64,000 nt of DNA from Mongoliibacter ruber (GCF_003003005.1 NZ_PVTR01000002.1:186001-250000); one strand, 5' to 3'. Positions 51,608 through 61,390 are shown, numbered from the stretch's first letter. Numbers and translations are program-made. Notes: generated by a model from the sequence alone, not told the origin.

Positions 51608-54534
51608 TCAAGCAATGCTTCGATATCGTCTTTGCTCAAGCTCTTCATAAAGCTTTCTTCAGTACTGATCAATTCTCCTGCAAGTGCCATTTTTCGCTCT
51701 TGCAAGGCCATTATTTTTTCCTCAACGGTATTTCTGGTGATAAATTTGTAGATAATCACCTTATTTTCCTGCCCAATCCTATGTGCTCGGTCTATGGCTT
51801 GAGCTTCAACCGCAGGGTTCCACCAAGGATCCAATAAAAAGACATATTCTGCAGCGGTAAGGTTTAGTCCTACACCTCCAGCTTTAAGCGATATCAAAAA
51901 TATTTTTACACTATCATCTTCTTGAAAAGACCTTACTTGCCCCTGCCTGTCCTTAGTGGTACCATCCAGATAGGCATATTTGATTTCTTGCTCGTCCAGG
52001 TACTCCCTTACGATACCCAAATGTCTTACAAATTGGCTAAAAATCAACACCTTGTGGCCTTCACTTGCAGTAGCTTGCAACATGTGGATAACATCTTCCA
52101 ATTTACCTGAGTCGGATGCATATGTCTTATCTGTAAGCCTCGGATGATTGGCTATCTGCCTCAGCTGAGTAAGTCCTCTCAACAAAGTAAACTGTTGGTT
52201 TTTGAGTCCTGGAATGGACATTTCATTCACTATTTTTTCACGGTAAAATCCCTTTACTTCCTCATAAGCTTTTTCTTGATCTGAGGTCATGGTAGAGTAT
52301 TTTACATTGATAACTTTCTCGGGAAGGTCTGTTGCCACTTGTGTTTTCAGCCTTCTGAGAATAAATGGTTTGATCAAGGCATGAAGCTTCCCTGCCTTAT
52401 CCATGTCGTTTTGCTTTTCGATCGGCTGCAAAAACTGTTTCTTAAACATGCTTTGTCCCCCCAATAGCCCTTTGTTGATAAAATTCATCTGTGACCAAAG
52501 GTCCATGGTTCCATTTTCTACAGGAGTTCCCGTCAATATCAATTTTTGTTTACAATACAGTTCTCCTACTGCCCTAGAAATGATGCTACTGGGATTTTTG
52601 ATGGCTTGGGATTCATCTAGAATGACATAATTGAAATAGAATCCTTTCAATATATCTATATCCATTCTCGTAATGCCATAGGATGTCAACACCAAATCGT
52701 ACTTAGCAAAAAGACTATTATCTTTTTGTCTATGCGTACCTGTATAGGTAAGGATTTTTAAGCCAGGAGTAAACTTCCTCGCTTCCAGTTCCCAGTTGTA
52801 AATCAAAGAAGTAGGCATCACCAAGAGGGATGTTGTACCTGGGTTGACCTCTTTTTGGTGTGCAAGCATGGCCAAGGTTTGCACCGTCTTACCTAGACCC
52901 ATATCATCTGCCAAGCAACCGCCAAACTTGTACTCTGCCAAAAATCTAAGCCAGTTATAGCCAGCTTTTTGATATGGTCTTAACTTTCCTTTAAAGCCTG
53001 ATGGTAAGTCATAATCTTCAATTTTGCTGAAATCACGCAGTTTTTCCAGCTTTCTGCTTAGGGTCAATTGCAGTAGGTTACTTTCTTGCAATTCCTGCGC
53101 AAGAGAAATATGGTGTTTTTTGAGTACTAAAGAATGATCCTTTTCTTCTTCTTTTTCTTCCAGAAAAGCGAACATTTCCGAATAATTGACAAACCATGAA
53201 TTAGGGATTACTGCGATTTCACCATTTGGCAACTCAAACTCAGTTTTGCCTTGAAGCAATAACTTCCTGATCTTATGGAAAGGAATTTCATAAGAACCAA
53301 ATTTGATTATTGCATTCACATCAAACCAATCGATGTTTTCTTTTACTTCTACAGAAATATGGGCATGACCAATAAAATACCTCTTACCTTTAAGTGTGCT
53401 CGATTGCTGGATTTGGATTCCCTGTTCCTGAAGACCTTCTCTATGATTGTTGATCCAACCAAAAGCTTTGGATTTAGACAATGAAAACTTGGAACTGATA
53501 ACTGGCAAGCCTAATTTCTTCAAGTAATCCCCATAAGATTTCTCCTTCTCTAAGTCCCTTATTACTTTGTGAAAAATATAATTGTCCTCTATCTGTTCAA
53601 GTTCGACATTGTTATCATTTTTCTCTTCAGAACGGAAAACGTACTCACCATATTGAAACTTTAGGTCAAAAACAATTTTATCCTCTTCCTTTTCATCTAG
53701 CTGATTTCCGAAAAGGTCTGTACCCGAGTTTCCAGGTAAGTCGCTCAAGCTAAGCACTGGGTTAGGTTCATCTCTTACCACGTTGATATCAAACCCTTTT
53801 GCATATACATCAAAAGACGAGACCAATTGGGTGACAAATTTCTCGTAATACTGTTTCTCTACCTTTCGGGGAATTACAATAAATTTCTTGTTCAGAAATG
53901 GTCTTAGCTTTTTACCGTCTACATCTTTCTTAAAACTGTAAAGCTTACTTTCAACCACCAACCAAGCCGGCTCATGGCATATGAGATACGCATTTTTATA
54001 TTGCCATTCCAACCTTTCGCCACCGTATTTGAGTGTTGGGAAATAATGGGTATTGTCTTCATTTCTTCTGAAATGAAAAAGTACTGAGGCTTTTTCGGGC
54101 ATAATTTGGATTTCTCTCCAGATTGGATTGCCATCATTACCCATTTCAAAAAGTCTTTTACCTAGTAGATTTTCAAGAATTTTTGACCTCAATACTTCAA
54201 GCTTACGCTCAATCGATTCCTGAACAGTCTTATTTTCCGTTTTGGGATCGTATATTTTCCTCAGGTATTCTTTTGGTTTAAGTTTTTTGGTATTCAGCTT
54301 TTTGACCACAGCATCCTGCTGCATGTCATCCATCCATTTGATAAGCTTATAATCCATGTCATCGAGGCCAGAAGCAAATTCCGGAGCATTGATGCTGGAT
54401 ATATTTTGGTTGGCAAATGACAGTCTCCCCCTTTCATCTAATTGTACCACGAAGGACTCAAACAAAAGTCCCAGATACTCATGGCTGAATATGGCATAAA
54501 TAATTTCAAATGGTTTTTCTGAAGAGACTTTCAT
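51604..54534 (-). CDS. SNF2-family DEAD/DEAH-box helicase
   Basis: The 976-aa protein has a long N-terminal region (about 1-500, beta-rich, without SWIM zinc residues seen) and a C-terminal SNF2 ATPase. Walker A is DDMGLGKTVQTLAML near residue 545, motif II is DESQAIKN near 650, motif III GTPVENG follows, and motif VI is AIDRAHRIGQENKVIIYKFI near 920. Bacterial SNF2 proteins resemble RapA or act on DNA-protein complexes; the exact role is unknown. No methylase or nuclease that would make it part of a defence system is adjacent. ATG at 54534 gives a non-hydrophobic MKVSSEKPFEII start. Confidence 0.9.
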   Translation of the reverse strand: MKVSSEKPFEIIYAIFSHEYLGLLFESFVVQLDERGRLSFANQNISSINAPEFASGLDDMDYKLIKWMDDMQQDAVVKKLNTKKLKPKEYLRKIYDPKTENKTVQESIERKLEVLRSKILENLLGKRLFEMGNDGNPIWREIQIMPEKASVLFHFRRNEDNTHYFPTLKYGGERLEWQYKNAYLICHEPAWLVVESKLYSFKKDVDGKKLRPFLNKKFIVIPRKVEKQYYEKFVTQLVSSFDVYAKGFDINVVRDEPNPVLSLSDLPGNSGTDLFGNQLDEKEEDKIVFDLKFQYGEYVFRSEEKNDNNVELEQIEDNYIFHKVIRDLEKEKSYGDYLKKLGLPVISSKFSLSKSKAFGWINNHREGLQEQGIQIQQSSTLKGKRYFIGHAHISVEVKENIDWFDVNAIIKFGSYEIPFHKIRKLLLQGKTEFELPNGEIAVIPNSWFVNYSEMFAFLEEKEEEKDHSLVLKKHHISLAQELQESNLLQLTLSRKLEKLRDFSKIEDYDLPSGFKGKLRPYQKAGYNWLRFLAEYKFGGCLADDMGLGKTVQTLAMLAHQKEVNPGTTSLLVMPTSLIYNWELEARKFTPGLKILTYTGTHRQKDNSLFAKYDLVLTSYGITRMDIDILKGFYFNYVILDESQAIKNPSSIISRAVGELYCKQKLILTGTPVENGTMDLWSQMNFINKGLLGGQSMFKKQFLQPIEKQNDMDKAGKLHALIKPFILRRLKTQVATDLPEKVINVKYSTMTSDQEKAYEEVKGFYREKIVNEMSIPGLKNQQFTLLRGLTQLRQIANHPRLTDKTYASDSGKLEDVIHMLQATASEGHKVLIFSQFVRHLGIVREYLDEQEIKYAYLDGTTKDRQGQVRSFQEDDSVKIFLISLKAGGVGLNLTAAEYVFLLDPWWNPAVEAQAIDRAHRIGQENKVIIYKFITRNTVEEKIMALQERKMALAGELISTEESFMKSLSKDDIEALLD

Positions 54535-54781
54535 GCTTTTTTTTAGAAATGAACGGAGCAATTCCGCTGATGAATTTCTTTTTTGTCAATTAAACTAGTT
54601 CGAAAAATACAGAATATAATCAGATAAAAAAAGGTCAAATTGTATAGATGAGACCTGATTTTCCGATGATTTACCCAGTTTTTGTCTTGATCTCTTTGAA
54701 ATTCAGTAAAAAATAGGTTCTTCTAGACAGAACATATTTATTGACTTTTTATCCATTCATCAACATAGAATGGCGGGCTGA
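54535..54781. other. AT-rich divergent intergenic region
   Basis: Upstream of both the SNF2 gene and the permease gene. Rich in A and T with no gene, repeat or stable hairpin seen; it ends in the -7 box of the permease promoter. Confidence 0.5.
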
Positions 54782-54789
54782 TATCTTTG
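54782..54789 (+). promoter_or_regulatory. -7 box of the permease/AKR operon
   Basis: TATCTTTG is a perfect TAnnTTTG match. Transcription would start near 54796, 50 bases before the ATG at 54846. A -33 element is not clear. Confidence 0.45.
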
Positions 54790-54845
54790 CTTTGAATTGA
54801 GAAAATAATATCTGATTTTAACCGGCGAATGAAGAATATTTTTAC

Positions 54846-56318
54846 ATGCGTCAAGCTACTCTAAGCCGCCAACTTGGTCTATCCGCTCTCGTTGCCACAG
54901 GGGTATGCTCTATGTTGGGAGCATCTATTAATGTAGTCCCCTTTATGATTCAAAGGAACGTGCCTGGTATAGGGCCCTACGTTCTTTATGCCTTTGCTTT
55001 TGCAGCCATACCAGCGATTTTGGCAGCATTTGCTTACAGTATCCTGGCGACGGCTATGCCAAAAGCCGGAGGAAGTTATATTTATGCGAGTAGGGGCCTA
55101 AACCCATATTTGGGATTTATTGCAAGTTTTTCTCAGTGGTTTGGACTTTCTATTGTCATTGGGGTTGTGGCTTATGTAACAGTTCCCTTTTTACGAGATA
55201 TTGTGGATAACTTAGGCTACGCTCAGGCAGCCTCAATTTTGGATATAGGTTATGCTCGGGTTGGTATCGCCCTTGCGCTCGTTTGGCTTTTTGTATATGT
55301 CAATATCCTAGGCGCGAAACAATATGAAAAAACAGTTGTCCCTCTAATGATCTTGATGTTTATACTGGGGAGCATAGTGATATTCGCAGGTTTTTATTTT
55401 ACACAAAGTGATTTTGTACAATCTTATACAGAAAAGGTTGGCACACCCCCTATTTTAGAAGATGCTGCAACTTTTGATTTTTTTGCCTTTCTCTCAGCTT
55501 CAAGTATCCTATTCGCAAGCTTTATTGGATTTGACAGCATCGCACAAGCTGGAGGTGAAGCTAAGGATCCAACCAGAAAATTGCCTCTCGCCATAGGATT
55601 AACGATTTTGATTGTTGGAGGCTATTATATTTTGTTTTCTGGTGCAGTTTATCATGCGATTCCTTGGTCTTTCATTTCATCTGAGGCTGCCAAGAGAGAT
55701 ATCACAGCCCCCGGGATGATGGGATATTTGCTCCCGAGTGGCATGACGGTTTTGATCATTGCAGGAGCCGCCATCGCATTGATCAACGACTTGCCGGCCA
55801 TGCTGCTTTCTGTTTCCCGATTGATGTTTGCCTGGGCGGAGGATGGAATATTCCCAAGCTTTATAACAAAGGTTCACAGCAAATACAACACCCCAACTTC
55901 AGCTATCATTTTGAGTGGTGCAATGGCTAGTTTAGGTATATTTGGCAGTCACTTCGCAGGAGATTTTTTCCTTGGAATTGACATTATGGTTACCTCTATG
56001 ATGGTCAATTTTCTTTTGATGTGCGTGACACTATTGACTTTGGACAAAATAAACCCCCAACTGGCAAAGGAAATACGCTTTGTTGAAAATCCAAAAACAA
56101 GAAAATGGATCGGTTGGGCAGGTGTATGTATCCTGGGCTTTTTCTTAGTTATCCACACCTGGAAAGACTTGCAATCCGATGTTGACAATTGGTACTTTCA
56201 TTCCACACCTATATGGCTTATTGTTATGGGAATTGCCAGTTTGATTTTCTTAATCAAATACAGATCATTGAAAAAGAGCGGGAAAGATGTGGATAACATT
56301 TTCAAAACATTACCATAA
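54846..56318 (+). CDS. APC-family amino acid permease
   Basis: The 490-aa inner-membrane protein has about 12 membrane segments. The APC core is visible: GLSALVATGVCSMLGASINVVPF near residues 11-33, the PKAGGSYIYASRGLNPYLGF motif near 76-95, and FASFIGFDSIAQAGGEAKDPTRKLPLAI near 221-248. It should take up an amino acid or amine with protons or sodium. The AKR-RidA fusion gene starts at its last base (TAATG), so the imported compound is probably the substrate of that enzyme. Confidence 0.9.
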   Translation: MRQATLSRQLGLSALVATGVCSMLGASINVVPFMIQRNVPGIGPYVLYAFAFAAIPAILAAFAYSILATAMPKAGGSYIYASRGLNPYLGFIASFSQWFGLSIVIGVVAYVTVPFLRDIVDNLGYAQAASILDIGYARVGIALALVWLFVYVNILGAKQYEKTVVPLMILMFILGSIVIFAGFYFTQSDFVQSYTEKVGTPPILEDAATFDFFAFLSASSILFASFIGFDSIAQAGGEAKDPTRKLPLAIGLTILIVGGYYILFSGAVYHAIPWSFISSEAAKRDITAPGMMGYLLPSGMTVLIIAGAAIALINDLPAMLLSVSRLMFAWAEDGIFPSFITKVHSKYNTPTSAIILSGAMASLGIFGSHFAGDFFLGIDIMVTSMMVNFLLMCVTLLTLDKINPQLAKEIRFVENPKTRKWIGWAGVCILGFFLVIHTWKDLQSDVDNWYFHSTPIWLIVMGIASLIFLIKYRSLKKSGKDVDNIFKTLP

Positions 56319-57778
56319 TGGAAAAAATGACTGATAAAATGTATACCCAATTGGGTGAGAATTTAAGAATTTCTAAAGTATTGACAGGGCTATGGCAAAT
56401 TGCCGATATGGAAAGGGATGGCAAGATACTAGATCCTGAAAAAACTGCTTTTGCCATGGAACCATATGTACAGGCAGGCCTCAGCTCATTTGATATGGCT
56501 GATCATTATGGCTCAGCAGAAATCATCGCAGGCACCTTTGGCAGTCAATCCCCTTTGGGAATAAATTCGCAAATGTTGACGAAGTGGGTGCCGAAACCTG
56601 GGAAATCCACAAAAGCTGAAACCAGGAAAGCCATAGAATTGTCACTTCAGCGCCTTCAGACAGAAAGCTTAGACTTGCTTCAGTTTCATGCTTGGCTCTA
56701 TGCAGACCCTGTCTGGCTCGATCAATTATTCTGGCTCTCTGAATTGAAAGAAGAGGGTTTGATCAAGAATTTGGGTTTGACCAATTTTGATGCTGCCCAC
56801 CTGAGAATCGCCTGTGCATCTGGCATACCTATAGTTTCGAATCAGGTTTGCCACTCCATTTTAGACATGCGGGCATCACATGATATGGCAAAGGTATGTG
56901 CTGAGTATGGCATCAAGGTTTTGGCATTCGGGACACTTGCCGGAGGATTTCTGTCTGAAAGATGGTTAGCAAAAGCTGAACCCTCCACTGAAACTGGGGC
57001 CACTTGGTCACAAATGAAATACAAGCGTTTTATTGATACAGCAGGAGGTTGGGAAAAATTTCAATCTTTGTTGCAAACACTCGATCAAATTGCAAAAAGG
57101 CACCATGTTTCTATAGCCAACATAGCTACCAAATTTATTTTAAGTCAAGAGCATGTTGGCGGAGTAATCATAGGTGCTAGGCTAGGACAAAGTGCACATG
57201 TGTCCGAAACATTGAATTTATTTTCTTTTGAATTATCAACAGAAGACATTATTCAGATCAATCAAGCCCAACAAGAGTTATCCACAATTCCTGGTGGATG
57301 TGGAGATGAATATCGAAAACCTCCATTTTTAACTGCTTCAGGGGACCTGAGTCATCACTTGGACGAACTTCCCAAACCTTTTGAAGTAGTACCCGGTCCG
57401 GGTGGAAGTCAGAAAGTGTTCAGTGGAACGGAGTGGGAAAGCATGGCAGGATATTGTCGGGCTGTAAAAAAAGGGAACAGGATTTCTGTTTCCGGTACAA
57501 CAGCTACCCATGGAAATAAAATTATTGGGGGAAGTGACCCGGCTGCACAAACACACTTTGTCATTGATAAAATTGAGGCTGCAATCATCTCATTAGGGGC
57601 AAAGCTCGAAGATGTGGTGAGAACTCGAATCTTTGTCAATAACTTGAAAGATTGGGAACCTGTAGCTAGAGCTCATGGACAAAGGTTTTCGGAAACCCAA
57701 CCCGCAAATACTTTGGTAGAGGCAAAACTGGTTGGAGACGGTTATTTGGTTGAAATAGAGGCTGATGTTGAAATTTGA
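56318..57778 (+). CDS. Aldo/keto reductase-RidA fusion protein
   Basis: The 486-aa protein is a two-domain fusion. Residues about 10-320 form an aldo/keto reductase barrel: FDMADHYGSAEII near 66-78 holds the active-site Asp and Tyr, and SQEHVGGVIIGAR near 283 binds the nicotinamide cofactor. Residues about 365-486 form a RidA/YjgF domain: YCRAVKKGNRISVSGTTA, AIISLGAKLEDVVRTRIFVNNL, and a C-terminal NTLVEAKLVGDGYLVEIEADVEI. The RidA arginine is not obvious (ANTLVE in place of ARxxVE), which suggests a changed activity. It is coupled to an amino-acid permease. Confidence 0.88.
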   Translation: MEKMTDKMYTQLGENLRISKVLTGLWQIADMERDGKILDPEKTAFAMEPYVQAGLSSFDMADHYGSAEIIAGTFGSQSPLGINSQMLTKWVPKPGKSTKAETRKAIELSLQRLQTESLDLLQFHAWLYADPVWLDQLFWLSELKEEGLIKNLGLTNFDAAHLRIACASGIPIVSNQVCHSILDMRASHDMAKVCAEYGIKVLAFGTLAGGFLSERWLAKAEPSTETGATWSQMKYKRFIDTAGGWEKFQSLLQTLDQIAKRHHVSIANIATKFILSQEHVGGVIIGARLGQSAHVSETLNLFSFELSTEDIIQINQAQQELSTIPGGCGDEYRKPPFLTASGDLSHHLDELPKPFEVVPGPGGSQKVFSGTEWESMAGYCRAVKKGNRISVSGTTATHGNKIIGGSDPAAQTHFVIDKIEAAIISLGAKLEDVVRTRIFVNNLKDWEPVARAHGQRFSETQPANTLVEAKLVGDGYLVEIEADVEI

Positions 57779-57785
57779 ATCTTAT

Positions 57786-57848
57786 TTATCCACATTAAAA
57801 ATCCTTACTCTTTTTTTGTTAAAAATTATCATTTCAGACTTATCCACA
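57786..57848. other. Two perfect DnaA-box sequences upstream of the S10 peptidase
   Basis: TTATCCACA occurs at 57786-57794 and at 57840-57848, in the 84-base gap between two genes. The sites are in the same orientation. The same 9-mer occurs several times inside coding regions of this window, so chance is possible. Confidence 0.3.
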
Positions 57849-57862
57849 CAGAATTCACGCAT

Positions 57863-59341
57863 ATGAAAAATTTATTTGTACTTCTCTACTTCTTGAGTTT
57901 CGCTGTATTTTCACAAGAGAATCAAATTCCTGAGCCCAAAAAATTTGAGACTGATCATGAAGGGACTTTCAATGGCAACAGCATTAAGTTTAAAGCCATC
58001 GCGAGTGAAACTTATCTGAAAAATGATGATGGTTTACCTGTTGCGTCCATTTGGTCTACGGCCTATCTCAAGGAAGGGGCGGACACCAAAAGGCCGGTGA
58101 TTTTTGTTTTCAACGGAGGCCCTGGTTCCGCTTCGATTTGGCTACATATGGGTGTATTTGGCCCCCGTGTGGTAGAGGTAGACTCTGATGCTTCTGAAGA
58201 TGACGGAGCAGCTCCGTATAAAGTTATCCACAATGACTTGGCGCTACTGGATATCGCCGATTTGGTGTTTGTAGACCCTGTAGGGACAGGTTTTAGTAAA
58301 ACTGTGGGCAAAGGAAAGGTAGAAGATTTTTGGGGATTGAACGAAGATGCTGCCTCAATCTCCAAGTTTATGAGGATGTGGATAACTCAGTATAAGAGGT
58401 GGCAATCGCCTAAATATATTGCCGGAGAAAGTTTTGGTACGACACGGGCGGCGGCAGTCACTGCAGCCTTGGAAAAAGGAGGTCAAGCCATGTCATTGAA
58501 TGGTTTGATCTTGATCTCCCAAGCCTTGGATTACCAGGGATCCACATCAAGGCATGACAATATCGCTTCTTACTTTACCTATTTCCCAACTATGGCCGCC
58601 ACGGCTTGGTACCATAAAAAAGCCGGACAGGGAAAAAGTTTGGAAGGCTTTGTACAGGAAGCTCGGGATTTTGCTTTCAATGAATATGTTCCGGCTTTGT
58701 ACAAAGGCAATTTATTGGACAAAGAAGGAAAGGAAAAAATTGCTGAAAGACTCCATTACTTTTTGGGTTTGGACAAGGAGTATATACTTCGTTCGGATAA
58801 TAGGATTTTATCACGTCGCTTTCTGAAAGAATTAATGAGAGAAGAAGGGAAAACAATCGGGGCATTGGATGGAAGGTACCTTGTCGAAGAAGGGGATCAG
58901 GTAGCAGAAAATCCTACTTTGGGAGATCCTTCAAGTTATGGCATAGACGCAGCATATTTTGCGGCATTGCAAGATCACTTTGCAAATGTATTGAAAGTCG
59001 ATATGGAAGATAGACCCTATTTGACATCAAATTCAGGAATCTATGGAAAATGGAACTGGAGACCTGTCCCCCAAGGTGCAGGATGGGAACCATCTTATGT
59101 CAATGTAGCAAGAAGTCTTGGTGAGTCAATGCGTAGAAACAAAGACTTGAAAGTAATGGTGGCCAATGGTTACTATGACCTGATCACTCCTTTTATGGAT
59201 GCTGAATACACTTTTGCCCGACATGATATTCCCATGGAAAGGGTAGACATGTATTATTACGAAGGCGGCCATATGATGTATAACCATAGACCTGACTTTG
59301 AAAAATTAGTAGAAGATATGAGGAAGTTCCTTCAGAAATAG
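57863..59341 (+). CDS. Peptidase S10 serine carboxypeptidase, exported
   Basis: The 492-aa protein has a signal peptide (1-17, ending VFSQ) and an S10 alpha/beta-hydrolase fold. FNGGPGSASIWLHMG (about 89-103) forms the oxyanion hole; the nucleophile is the serine of GESFGTTRA (about 195); the Asp lies in YYDLITPFMDAEY (about 435) and the His in YYEGGHMMY (about 470). It would remove C-terminal residues from peptides in the periplasm or outside, complementing the M28 aminopeptidase of this window. Confidence 0.9.
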   Translation: MKNLFVLLYFLSFAVFSQENQIPEPKKFETDHEGTFNGNSIKFKAIASETYLKNDDGLPVASIWSTAYLKEGADTKRPVIFVFNGGPGSASIWLHMGVFGPRVVEVDSDASEDDGAAPYKVIHNDLALLDIADLVFVDPVGTGFSKTVGKGKVEDFWGLNEDAASISKFMRMWITQYKRWQSPKYIAGESFGTTRAAAVTAALEKGGQAMSLNGLILISQALDYQGSTSRHDNIASYFTYFPTMAATAWYHKKAGQGKSLEGFVQEARDFAFNEYVPALYKGNLLDKEGKEKIAERLHYFLGLDKEYILRSDNRILSRRFLKELMREEGKTIGALDGRYLVEEGDQVAENPTLGDPSSYGIDAAYFAALQDHFANVLKVDMEDRPYLTSNSGIYGKWNWRPVPQGAGWEPSYVNVARSLGESMRRNKDLKVMVANGYYDLITPFMDAEYTFARHDIPMERVDMYYYEGGHMMYNHRPDFEKLVEDMRKFLQK

Positions 59342-59688
59342 GGGCATTGATCGGGGTTTTATCATTCTAATATCGGATTTTCTAAATATCAACTTTGGAT
59401 TATAGGCCATAAGCCATACTTGATCAAAAACCCAAGATTGATAGCCTTGAAACTGACACTGCCTAAATTGAACATTTCTATAGATATGAGTAAATCAATC
59501 AGAATTGAATTTGATGTTTTCAGAGGTCAGATGAGGTTTAAATCATAGTTCTATAATTTGAAGAAGGCTGTTTTTAAGGGCTTTTAGAAAAAAAACTTGG
59601 GAAGCTTTGGTCGAATCAAATCAAAAGGAAACCATTTTTCATCATTTCGCATTTAAAAACCGAATACTACCAGTCAAAATACAACATT
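59342..59688. other. Intergenic region without recognisable features
   Basis: About 350 bases of AT-rich sequence. No gene, repeat or terminator-quality hairpin was found by eye. Confidence 0.5.
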
Positions 59689-60291
59689 ATGGAAAAACCA
59701 GAATTCAACATAGAAGAAGTAAACAAGATCATCCGTGGAAGAAGGTCTATGTTTGTAGCACAATTCAAAGAGAATGACCCTGTAGAGGATGCTGTCATTC
59801 AGGAGATGTTAGAAAATGCGAATTGGGCACCTACACACAAACTGACCGAACCATGGTCTTTCACAGTTTTTTCGGGAGAAGGATTAAAAAAATTCGCTGA
59901 TTTTCAGGCCGAGCTTTATAAAGAAAGGGCGACTAAAAACGGGAATTTCATCGAAGCCACTTACAACAAGTTTAAAGAAAATCCACTAAAGGCCTCACAT
60001 ATTATTGCCATCAAATTGAAAAGAGACCTCAAGGCCAATTTACCTGTAATGGAAGAAATCGCAGCTGTTTCTATGGCTGTGCAAAATATGTATTTGACAG
60101 CTTCAGCACATGGATTAGCTGCTTATTGGGGAACTGGTGGACCTACTTTTTGGCCAGAAGCCAAGTCTTGGTTTGGTCTGGAAGAGGAAGATATGTTGAT
60201 GGGTTTTTTCTACGTAGCAAAACCAGCCACAGACCGTTGGCCTTTGGGTAGGAGAAAACCTATTGAAGAAAAAGTAGAATGGGTGAGGTAA
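59689..60291 (+). CDS. Nitroreductase-family FMN oxidoreductase
   Basis: The 200-aa protein has the nitroreductase fold: IIRGRRSMFVAQF near residues 13-25 (FMN phosphate contact), ANWAPTHKLTEPWSF near 44-58, and GLAAYWGTGGPTF near 143 (second FMN loop). It is of the single-domain YdjA/TdsD-like type and uses NAD(P)H to reduce nitro or quinone compounds; the physiological substrate is unknown. It is a single gene followed by a repeat-rich gap. Confidence 0.9.
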   Translation: MEKPEFNIEEVNKIIRGRRSMFVAQFKENDPVEDAVIQEMLENANWAPTHKLTEPWSFTVFSGEGLKKFADFQAELYKERATKNGNFIEATYNKFKENPLKASHIIAIKLKRDLKANLPVMEEIAAVSMAVQNMYLTASAHGLAAYWGTGGPTFWPEAKSWFGLEEEDMLMGFFYVAKPATDRWPLGRRKPIEEKVEWVR

Positions 60292-60720
60292 AGGAAAGGA
60301 GGATGGATGATGGAAGAAAAGGAGAAGCGAGAGACAAGAATCAAGACACAAGACGGTTTTGCGACAGTTTAGAGCTTGGTTTAATGTAAACAGTTCCAAC
60401 CTCAAGATTTAAATCAGCTTCACCTTGTCATTTCAAGTTTTTAAAATTTGGCATTTACAGAAAGGGAATGACAGTTGGTGAAAGTCATCCTGAACGTAGT
60501 GAAAGCCTGTCCCGCAGTATTGCGGGGAATCTCCTACACTTTAGGCTAGGAGATCTTCTCCCGTATAGCTATCGGGATCAGGGTGACGTACCCTACAAAC
60601 CTGTCATTTCGACGCAGGAGAAATCTGAGGAAGGATGAAAAGGAGAAGTGATAAAAGAAAGGATGAAGGATGAGAGACCTTTGAGGTTTTCAAAACCTCA
60701 AAGATCTTTATAGAAAAATA
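60292..60720. repeat. Repeat-rich intergenic region
   Basis: No credible gene. It is a mosaic: GTCATCCTGAACGTAGTGAA (60485-60504), a CCCGCAGTATTGCGGG palindrome (60511-60526), inverted arms TCTCCTAC / GTAGGAGA-like near 60530-60556, CCCGTATAGCTATCGGGA (60560-60577) and GTCATTTCGACGCAGGAGAA (60603-60622). These phrases are known from dispersed repeats in Bacteroidota genomes. The left part is purine-rich low complexity, and near 60680-60706 a perfect inverted pair TTTGAGGTTTT / AAAACCTCAAA occurs. Confidence 0.6.
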
Positions 60721-60749
60721 GCCTCTAGAAAATAAACAAAGTCCAATTA

Positions 60750-60800
60750 AAAAGAAAAAAACCATCGAGTTCAAAGAAGCCTCGATGGGTTTTCATTTTT
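60750..60800 (-). terminator. Terminator of the secreted DinB gene
   Basis: Stem ACCATCGAG (60761-60769) with CTCGATGG (60781-60788); read on the minus strand it is followed by a run of seven T. The stop of the gene is at 60813. Confidence 0.75.
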
Positions 60801-60812
60801 AAATAAGACTTT

Positions 60813-61346
60813 TTACATAGCCCTGAATGCAGGAGGCTCGATGCCGTTGGCACGGATGTAGGAAATCGCAGCTCCTCTATGATGTGTGGTATGGTCATCA
60901 ATAAGGGCTGCAACCTGTCTTTTAGTAGCCATATTACCACCAAAAATTTCAACACTGTTCCCTAATTCGTTTTCAGGTATGGATTGAAATACTTTTAAAG
61001 CATACTCAAAACTTAGTTTAACATGTGCTTTAAGCTCTTCTCTGCTTTCAGGCTTGGCTTCTAAGATGCTCTTTGCATCAGGCCCATCTAAGAAGCGTTG
61101 GCTCATGCCCACTGCTGCACTTGAAAGGTGCATTACCTGCTCCTTAAAACTCATCGCTGACTCATGAGGCTTGTAGTCCATTTTGTCTTCAGGCATTTTG
61201 TCTACCACTTCCATGGTAAATTGCATTCCATTTTCCCATTTGGACAAAAACTCCTCCATTGTAGTCTGTGCTTGGCTGGTACTGAAGGTGAATAAAAATA
61301 TACCCATCGCTAAGCATACTGAAAATAATTTTTGTTTGATAATCAT
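60813..61346 (-). CDS. Exported DinB-family protein
   Basis: The 177-aa protein has a signal peptide (about 1-26, ending SQAQ) and a DinB helical bundle. Candidate metal ligands are His72 in KEQVMHLSSAA and His155/His156 in LIDDHTTHHRGAA. DinB proteins are usually cytoplasmic; export is an unusual but recurrent variant in Bacteroidota. The second DinB protein of this window (39745-40182) has no signal peptide and only limited similarity. It is divergent from gldD with a 77-base gap. Confidence 0.85.
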   Translation of the reverse strand: MIIKQKLFSVCLAMGIFLFTFSTSQAQTTMEEFLSKWENGMQFTMEVVDKMPEDKMDYKPHESAMSFKEQVMHLSSAAVGMSQRFLDGPDAKSILEAKPESREELKAHVKLSFEYALKVFQSIPENELGNSVEIFGGNMATKRQVAALIDDHTTHHRGAAISYIRANGIEPPAFRAM

Positions 61347-61390
61347 AACATCTCGGTTTTGAATGAAGTATAAATATCAGTCTATCTCGA

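Noticed and set aside
51604-54534. SNF2 helicase as part of a phage-defence system (DISARM-like or similar)
   Set aside because: Neighbours are a TonB operon and a permease; no methylase, nuclease or phospholipase gene is adjacent.
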